Source: Treponema sp. (lineage in GTDB: Bacteria; Spirochaetota; Spirochaetia; Treponematales; Breznakiellaceae). From it: 11,344 bases of DNA. The stretch is from contig JAISEB010000107.1 in assembly GCA_031264395.1 (NCBI GenBank), positions 1 to 11,344 of the forward strand, read 5' to 3'. Position numbers and translations under genes: made by a program. Positions 7,420 to 11,344 of this stretch are shown one piece after another; within the stretch, counting starts at the first letter, position 1, and every line of letters begins with the position of its first letter. The notes below the pieces were generated by a model that was not told the DNA's origin, did not search any database, and saw only the letters and a list, made by a program, of their open reading frames with translations.

Positions 7420-8238
7420 TGCGTAACAATACACACAGCCTGCAGGACAGGAGCCGTAACGGCCTATGTCGGCAGCCTCGGCGCAGAGGCACTGGGGCCG
7501 CTGGTGTTTGTCGCGGGCGGGCGCTTCCATGCCCCACAACTCCCGTATCAGATCCCCGTCTATGCAGGCGCCGGCCCCGATTCCCGGCAAAGCGGGATCT
7601 TCGGCGCAGCTTTGTATTTCCATGCCCGCCTCATGCGCCATGGACGCAAGATCGGCGATCAGCGCATTAAGCTCCGGGACAGGCGCGCCGTCCGCCCTGA
7701 GCGGCAACATGCTGAACGCGCCCGCCTTTTCCAGAGCCGCGATGCGCCGCTTCGCCCCGCCGTATTCATCGTACAGGCTGATGATAACCCGCTGCACCGA
7801 TCCTTTAAGGCTGTGCGCCAGGCTCTTGAAATTACGGCGGTGAAATTCAGGGTCTGTTATGCTGCTTAAAAAAACCGGATCGTAGCGCCAGATAACCCGC
7901 CGGGAACCCGTTTTTTCCGCAAGCAGCCGCATGGCGGCAACGGCCGTTTCCGCGGGAACGGCCCCGCTTTCCAGAACCTGGGGATACCCCGTTACCGTAA
8001 CCATCGTGTAGAAGCGGCAGGGCCGCCCCTCAAACTCCTCCGCATGCGCGGCGATATTCCGGGGATCACGGGTCCAGAAAACAAAAACCGCGCCGTCCTG
8101 GGGAAGCAGGGAAACACGCCTAACCTGCGCGGCGTTAAAGGGATTGGGCACATCGGCAAACCCGGCGTCAAGCCGTTCAAGAAACCAGTCAAACTGAAAA
8201 CGCGGAATGTCACAGCGCCGGGATACACTGATAATCAC
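7411..8238 (-). CDS. DUF1848 family protein with C-terminal radical-SAM-like CX3CX2C motif
   Basis: A soluble 275-residue protein of the uncharacterised DUF1848 family, recognised from the start MIISVSRRCDIP and the C-terminal block DIGRYGSCPAGCVYCYA. Cysteines 264, 268 and 271 make a CX3CX2C pattern like the 4Fe-4S ligands of radical SAM enzymes, here at the very C-terminus instead of the N-terminus. Further cysteines at 211, 225, 250 and 252 could bind metal too. I chose GTG 8238 because AGAGGG lies eight bases before it and family members begin MIIS. A TTG two codons upstream (8244) is possible but sits only three bases from that site. The stop lies inside the 3' end of rlmB on the other strand. 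Iron-sulphur binding is inferred; no reaction is known to me. Confidence 0.88.
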   Translation of the reverse strand: MIISVSRRCDIPRFQFDWFLERLDAGFADVPNPFNAAQVRRVSLLPQDGAVFVFWTRDPRNIAAHAEEFEGRPCRFYTMVTVTGYPQVLESGAVPAETAVAAMRLLAEKTGSRRVIWRYDPVFLSSITDPEFHRRNFKSLAHSLKGSVQRVIISLYDEYGGAKRRIAALEKAGAFSMLPLRADGAPVPELNALIADLASMAHEAGMEIQSCAEDPALPGIGAGACIDGDLIRELWGMEAPARDKHQRPQCLCAEAADIGRYGSCPAGCVYCYASR

Positions 8239-8384
8239 CGGCAAGTCCCTCTAAAATAGATACACATAATGAATACCCGTAAATGGTGAAGGGAAACAGG
8301 GAATATGTCTACGGCTACAAAAACCACACGGCAATCAAGCCCCGCACAGCACGAAGCATACGCGCCGCCGCAAAATTCTTTAGG

Positions 8385-8413
8385 CGAAATCTGCCCCGCG
8401 GAGACAGATTTCG
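8385..8413. other. 9-bp perfect inverted repeat upstream of the tRNA promoter
   Basis: CGAAATCTG (8385-8393) and CAGATTTCG (8405-8413) form a perfect nine-base stem with an 11-base loop, ending five bases before the tRNA -35 box. No U-tract follows on either strand, so it is not a standard terminator. The rest of the 8245-8417 gap shows no gene I would support. Confidence 0.5.
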
Positions 8414-8417
8414 GCCC

Positions 8418-8446
8418 TTGACATAAATTTCACAAAAAACTATAGT
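8418..8446 (+). promoter_or_regulatory. near-consensus sigma-70 promoter for tRNA-Ala
   Basis: TTGACA (8418-8423, perfect -35), a 17-base spacer, and TATAGT (8441-8446, five of six). The expected start near 8452-8453 leaves only about six bases before the mature tRNA 5' end. A perfect inverted repeat, ATTTCAC (8427-8433) and GTGAAAT (8445-8451), spans the spacer and -10 box and could be an operator. Confidence 0.9.
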
Positions 8447-8458
8447 GAAATCTCTTTT

Positions 8459-8532
8459 GGGGGTGTAGCTCAGTTGGCTAGAGCGGTTGAATGGCATTCA
8501 AAAGGTCGCCGGTTCAATTCCGACCACCTCCA
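8459..8532 (+). tRNA. tRNA-Ala (anticodon GGC)
   Basis: The 74 bases fold as a cloverleaf. The acceptor stem GGGGGTG pairs with CACCTCC, including G3-U70, the main alanine identity element. The D stem is GCTC/GAGC. The anticodon loop is ATGGCAT with anticodon GGC and the A32-U38 pair typical of tRNA-Ala(GGC). The variable loop is AGGTC, the T loop TTCAATT, and the discriminator A. No CCA is encoded. Two stem pairs are broken: G27-A43 at the top of the anticodon stem and C50-A64 in the T stem. The strong promoter and intact identity elements argue that the gene is used. It reads GCC and GCU alanine codons. Confidence 0.92.
8488..8507 (+). repeat. tRNA anticodon-arm copy of a 20-bp near-perfect direct repeat
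   Basis: TGAATGGCATTCAAAAGGTC, inside the tRNA-Ala gene, recurs 175 bases downstream at 8663-8682 with a single change (C to T at the twelfth base). A match of 19 in 20 this close is unlikely by chance. GCCGG follows both copies, directly here and after four extra bases at the second. Confidence 0.85.
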
Positions 8533-8543
8533 GAAACGGCAAG

Positions 8544-8590
8544 AAAACAGGCGAAAAACAGCGTAAAACCGCAAGATTTTCGCCTGTTTT
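8544..8590 (+). terminator. rho-independent terminator after tRNA-Ala
   Basis: A perfect 14-base inverted repeat, AAAACAGGCGAAAA (8544-8557) and TTTTCGCCTGTTTT (8577-8590), starts 11 bases after the tRNA. The GC core CAGGCG is flanked by A and T runs, so it is terminator-like on the plus strand, and in principle on the minus strand too. The 19-base loop holds a small inner GCG/CGC stem. Confidence 0.75.
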
Positions 8591-8599
8591 CAAAAGTAA

Positions 8600-8649
8600 A
8601 AAATGGGGAATTTTGCCGAAAACGGCATTAAAGACCCATTTTCTTTTTA
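8600..8649 (+). terminator. second, nested terminator-like hairpin
   Basis: AAAATGGG (8600-8607) pairs with CCCATTTT (8635-8642), and the interior holds TGCCG-AAAA-CGGCA (8614-8627). The T-rich run TCTTTTTAT follows directly. It stands 16 bases before the ABC exporter start, so it may be a back-up terminator for the tRNA or an attenuator for the exporter. Confidence 0.5.
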
Positions 8650-8662
8650 TATGAGCAGTATG

Positions 8663-8682
8663 TGAATGGCATTTAAAAGGTC
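8663..8682 (+). repeat. second copy of the tRNA anticodon-arm repeat, overlapping the exporter start
   Basis: TGAATGGCATTTAAAAGGTC differs from the tRNA segment at 8488-8507 by one base. The annotated first codons of the ABC exporter (ATGGCATTTAAAAGG, MAFKR) are therefore tRNA-derived sequence. This resembles the partial tRNA copy left at the far end of an element integrated in a tRNA gene, but only 155 bases lie between the copies and no integrase is present. Confidence 0.85.
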
Positions 8683-10408
8683 TTCCGCCGGAAACGGTAT
8701 GTCTTTTTTTGGCAAAAGATTCAAGTGTTTTTTTTCGTTTTATAAACCTTACCGGGGACTTTTCGCGGCGGATGTATTATGCGCGGCGGCGGTTTCCGCC
8801 GCGTCGCTTGTGCTGCCCCTTTTCATACGCCGCATAATCCGGGAGGCGATGCGCGCCGGCGTTGGGCCGGACGCCGCGGGTGCCATTTTTCCCATCGCGG
8901 CCGCAATGGGCGCGCTTATCGTCTTTCAAACCGCCTGCAATCTGTTTTACGATCACATGGGGCATGTGCTGGGAGCGCGCATGGAAAGGGACATGCGCAA
9001 CAGGCTTTTTGCCCATTATCAAACGCTGCCCTTCAGTTTTTTTGACCGGGAAAAAACAGGCTCCGTCATATCCCGCATCGCGGGCGATCTGCTCAGCCTT
9101 GCCGAACTGTACCATCACGGGCCTGAGGACATCATCATTTACGCGCTGACCTTTGCCGGCGCGCTTGTCATCCTGATTTTTATCAATGCGCAGCTTGCCC
9201 TTGCCATTGCCGCCTTTCTTCCTGTTATATTCATCTTCTCCCTTGTCTACAGCGGAATATTGAACCGCGCCTACGGACAGAACAGAAAAAACATTGCCGA
9301 AGTCAGTTCCCGGATTGAAGACAGCATCGCCGGTATAAGAACGGTAAAATCATTCGGCAACGAAAACCTCGAAACGGAAAAATTCAGGGAAGCCAACGAG
9401 CGTTTTTACGAGAGCAGGGCTTCCATCTATAAACATGAGGCCCGTTATTACACGGGCATGGGCGTGTTGTTCACGCAGTTTCTGATGGTCATTGCCGTTG
9501 TATTCGGGGCGGTTAAAATTTCGGGGGCGTCGCTTGACATTGCCGACTTCATTTCTTTCATTCTGTACGTAAATTACCTTGCCGCGCCGGTTCCCCAGCT
9601 TGCCAGAATAACGGCGCAGTATCAGGAAGGCATAAGCGGATTCAACCGTTTCATGGATATTATGGAAACGCCCGGTGAAAGATACGGGGAATGTGCGGTA
9701 AAAGAAACAAAGAATGAAACGGACGGACGGCCCGTTGATGCGGGCGCGGGCAGCGTGGAATTTGAAAAGGTAGATTTCAGATACACGGAAGACGGCCCGT
9801 ATATTTTGAAGGACGTTTCCTTCACAATAAAATCAGGCGAATTTGCCGCGCTGACAGGCCCGTCGGGCATAGGCAAAACGACGCTGTGTTCGCTTGTTCC
9901 GCGTTTTTATGAACCGCTTTCCGGCAGAATAATGATAGGCGGCATAGACGCCGCCGGCATGGATCTTCATTCCCTTCGCAGGCGTATCGGCATTGTCCGG
10001 CAGGATCTTTACGTGTTTTCGGGAACAATACGGGAAAACATCGCCTACGGAAGACCCGGCGCGTCCGCGGAGGAAATTACCGCCGCGGCAAAAAAGGCGG
10101 ACGCTCATGATTTCATCATGTCCCTTCCCGGCGGTTATGACACGCCTACGGGCCCCCGCGGCCTCACGCTGTCGGGCGGGCAGCGACAGCGGCTCTGTAT
10201 CGCGCGCGTATTCCTCAAGGACCCGCCCATTCTGATATTTGACGAAGCAACCAGCGCGCTGGATTACGAAAGCGAGGCCGTCATTCAAAACTCGCTCATG
10301 TCCCTTTCGGAAAACCGCACCGTTATCGTTATTGCCCACCGTCTTTCGACAATCAAAAACGCCGGCCGCCTTCTTGTGCTGGACGGACAGACCATACGGG
10401 AAGGCTAA
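8666..10408 (+). CDS. ABC half-transporter (exporter type, MsbA/MDR-like), fused membrane and ATPase domains
   Basis: A 580-residue inner-membrane exporter expected to work as a dimer. The membrane domain has about six helices (near 33-56, 76-95, 153-174, 177-200, 262-285, 291-310). The ATPase domain (about 363-580) has Walker A GPSGIGKT (398-405), Q-loop Gln446, signature LSGGQ (502-506), Walker B ILIFDE (522-527) with catalytic Glu527, and switch His558. The substrate cannot be told; drugs, lipids or peptides are all possible. The C-terminus stops at QTIREG, where relatives usually run 15-25 residues further, so it is slightly short. No partner half-transporter is adjacent, suggesting a homodimer. 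Start is uncertain: ATG 8666 lies in the tRNA-like repeat, directly after an in-frame TGA, and ATG 8699 (MSFFGKRF) fits relatives as well. Neither has a clear Shine-Dalgarno. Confidence 0.93.
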   Translation: MAFKRSSAGNGMSFFGKRFKCFFSFYKPYRGLFAADVLCAAAVSAASLVLPLFIRRIIREAMRAGVGPDAAGAIFPIAAAMGALIVFQTACNLFYDHMGHVLGARMERDMRNRLFAHYQTLPFSFFDREKTGSVISRIAGDLLSLAELYHHGPEDIIIYALTFAGALVILIFINAQLALAIAAFLPVIFIFSLVYSGILNRAYGQNRKNIAEVSSRIEDSIAGIRTVKSFGNENLETEKFREANERFYESRASIYKHEARYYTGMGVLFTQFLMVIAVVFGAVKISGASLDIADFISFILYVNYLAAPVPQLARITAQYQEGISGFNRFMDIMETPGERYGECAVKETKNETDGRPVDAGAGSVEFEKVDFRYTEDGPYILKDVSFTIKSGEFAALTGPSGIGKTTLCSLVPRFYEPLSGRIMIGGIDAAGMDLHSLRRRIGIVRQDLYVFSGTIRENIAYGRPGASAEEITAAAKKADAHDFIMSLPGGYDTPTGPRGLTLSGGQRQRLCIARVFLKDPPILIFDEATSALDYESEAVIQNSLMSLSENRTVIVIAHRLSTIKNAGRLLVLDGQTIREG

Positions 10409-10464
10409 GGAACCGCGCCCAGGGGATTTTTCTTCGCAGACAGGTTCACCCAAAAACTTTCCGC

Positions 10465-10491
10465 TAAAGCCTTTTTTTTAATTTCCGATAC
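10465..10491 (+). promoter_or_regulatory. sigma-28 (FliA)-type flagellar promoter for flaB
   Basis: TAAA (10465-10468), exactly 15 bases, then TCCGATAC (10484-10491), compared with the enterobacterial consensus TAAA-N15-GCCGATAA. The -10 core CCGATA is complete. The spacer holds a run of eight T. Expected transcription start is near 10498, giving a leader of about 277 bases. It is the only flagellar-type promoter found and points at flaB. Confidence 0.8.
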
Positions 10492-10497
10492 TGTAAA

Positions 10498-10774
10498 AGA
10501 AACAGGATCATACCGTGTGCCCGTCGGGCCTCCTCGGGGCGATCCTGATATCCTCACCCTTCCGGGAACGGGCGGGTCGAGGGTTCGGAAATTTGTGTTA
10601 CGCATGAATTTCCACATGGCACATTTCTGTTTTATGAATTTCTCCGCGGAAAAATTTTTCTGCAGGGGAAAATTCAAATGTTTGCCCGGCTTTGCCTGGT
10701 AAACACACGGCACGGATGCCGCGGCGTAAACCGTCACAGGGACGGCGCGCCGGAAATGCCAAGGGAGTGAATGT
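10498..10774 (+). promoter_or_regulatory. long structured 5' leader of flaB
   Basis: This makes up most of the 366-base gene-free stretch after the ABC exporter, and I support no gene in it. Several perfect stems are visible: CAGGATC/GATCCTG (10503-10509 with 10541-10547) enclosing GCCC-GTC-GGGC; GGAAATT/AATTTCC (10587-10593 with 10607-10613); TGTTTGCC/GGTAAACA with one G-U pair (10679-10705); and CGGCA/TGCCG (10708-10721). The leader ends with a strong Shine-Dalgarno, AAGGGAG (10761-10767), seven bases before ATG 10775. The length and structure suggest control after transcription starts. Confidence 0.6.
10708..10721 (+). promoter_or_regulatory. candidate CsrA-binding hairpin in the flaB leader
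   Basis: The stem CGGCA/TGCCG exposes the loop CGGA, so the sequence GGCACGGATGCC presents GGA in a hairpin loop, the form CsrA prefers (consensus near ACARGGAUGU). Further GGA triplets lie at CAGGGACGG, CCGGAAA and within the Shine-Dalgarno AAGGGAG (10761-10767). Binding at the loop and the Shine-Dalgarno together would block ribosome entry. Confidence 0.45.
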
Positions 10775-11344
10775 ATGATAATTAATCACAACTTAAGCGC
10801 AATGTTTGCCGACAGGTCCCTCAAAGTGACCCAGGTCTTCCTGGATAAAAACATGGAGAAGCTGTCGAGCGGCTTGCGCATCAACCGCGCAGGGGATGAT
10901 GCTTCGGGACTCGCAGTTTCTGAAAAAATGCGCAGCCAAATCCGCGGTCTGAATCAGGCGTCTGTCAACGCACAGAATGGTATTTCATTCATTCAGACTA
11001 CGGAAGGGTATCTGCAGGAATCCGAAGATATTCTTCAGCGTCTCCGCGAACTGGCGGTACAGTCTTCAAACGGTATTTATTCCGACGAGGACCGGATGTA
11101 CATTCAGGTTGAAGTGTCGGCCCTGGTCGACGAAATTGACCGGATTGCTTCCCATGCCCAGTTCAACGGGATGAACCTGCTGACCGGCCGCTTTGGCCGG
11201 CTCATCGGTGAAAATGTGGTTACCGCCTCCATGTGGCTCCATATCGGCGCCAATATGGATCAGCGGGAGCAGGTGTTTATCGGCACCATGACTGCCAAGG
11301 GTCTTGGGATCCGCAACGTCGGTGACGATACCTTTATTTCGCTG
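10775..11344 (+). CDS. flaB: flagellar filament core flagellin FlaB, 3' end outside window
   Basis: The first 190 codons of a spirochaete core flagellin, exported by the flagellar type III system and assembled into periplasmic filaments. The N-terminal D0/D1 coiled-coil region is intact: MIINHNLSAMF (1-11), KLSSGLRINRAGDDASGLAV (29-48), then the helical segment to about 135 with NGMNLLTGRF (131-140). Residues 145-190 (ENVVTASMWLHIGANMDQR and onward) match the short central part of treponemal FlaB. Relatives have about 286 residues, so about one third is missing. ATG 10775 follows AAGGGAG by seven bases; ATG 10771 in another frame stops after four codons. Residues 15-25 (SLKVTQVFLDK) vary from the T. 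pallidum copies. Treponemes usually carry several flaB genes; which one this is cannot be told. Confidence 0.97.
   Translation, partial: MIINHNLSAMFADRSLKVTQVFLDKNMEKLSSGLRINRAGDDASGLAVSEKMRSQIRGLNQASVNAQNGISFIQTTEGYLQESEDILQRLRELAVQSSNGIYSDEDRMYIQVEVSALVDEIDRIASHAQFNGMNLLTGRFGRLIGENVVTASMWLHIGANMDQREQVFIGTMTAKGLGIRNVGDDTFISL

Noticed and set aside
8305..8421. 38-codon plus-strand frame upstream of the tRNA
   Set aside because: AGGGA lies only about two bases from its ATG, no recognisable content, and it ends inside the tRNA -35 box.
8315..8497. 60-aa minus-strand frame
   Set aside because: Runs antisense through the tRNA gene and its promoter; no coding evidence.
8488..8682. A CRISPR-like or tandem repeat interpretation of the duplicated 20-mer
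   Set aside because: Only two copies, one inside a tRNA gene, with no regular spacers; the tRNA-fragment explanation is better.
10405..10737. 110-aa minus-strand frame in the flaB leader region
   Set aside because: No ribosome site or family features, and it is antisense to the sigma-28 promoter and structured leader.

Overview
The window looks like chromosome of a spirochaete, most probably Treponema. The best evidence is the partial flagellin at the right edge, whose N-terminus has the hallmarks of treponemal FlaB core flagellins (start MIINHN, then long runs typical of that family). It sits behind a sigma-28-type promoter. Base composition is balanced to moderately GC-rich, which would fit the termite-gut treponemes better than T. 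pallidum or T. denticola, but species cannot be fixed from the sequence alone. No insertion sequence, phage gene or CRISPR array was seen.

The left half (1-6016) is read entirely on the minus strand. In transcription order it holds: gnd (6-phosphogluconate dehydrogenase), a PfkB-family sugar kinase close to 2-keto-3-deoxygluconate kinase, a three-domain regulator (pseudo-receiver, RsbW-like ATPase, cyclic-nucleotide-binding domain), a 94-residue protein of unknown function with its own probable promoter, and a Na+/phosphate cotransporter with a PhoU-like tail cut by the window edge. gnd, the kinase and possibly the regulator form a tight operon for sugar-acid / pentose-phosphate metabolism. 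The regulator could link that operon to a cyclic nucleotide and to serine phosphorylation.

The middle (6086-8238) holds tag (3-methyladenine DNA glycosylase I) and rlmB-like (SpoU-family rRNA 2'-O-methyltransferase), coupled by an ATGA overlap. Converging on them is a DUF1848 protein with a radical-SAM-like CX3CX2C motif at its extreme C-terminus.

The right part (8245-11344) has a strong consensus promoter, a tRNA-Ala(GGC) gene, two terminator-like hairpins and an ABC half-exporter. A 20-base near-copy of the tRNA anticodon arm overlaps the first codons of the exporter. A 366-base gene-free stretch follows; it holds a sigma-28-type promoter with exact consensus spacing and a long, highly structured flaB leader. 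One leader hairpin presents GGA in its loop and the Shine-Dalgarno also contains GGA, a pattern expected for CsrA control of flagellin translation. The window ends inside flaB.
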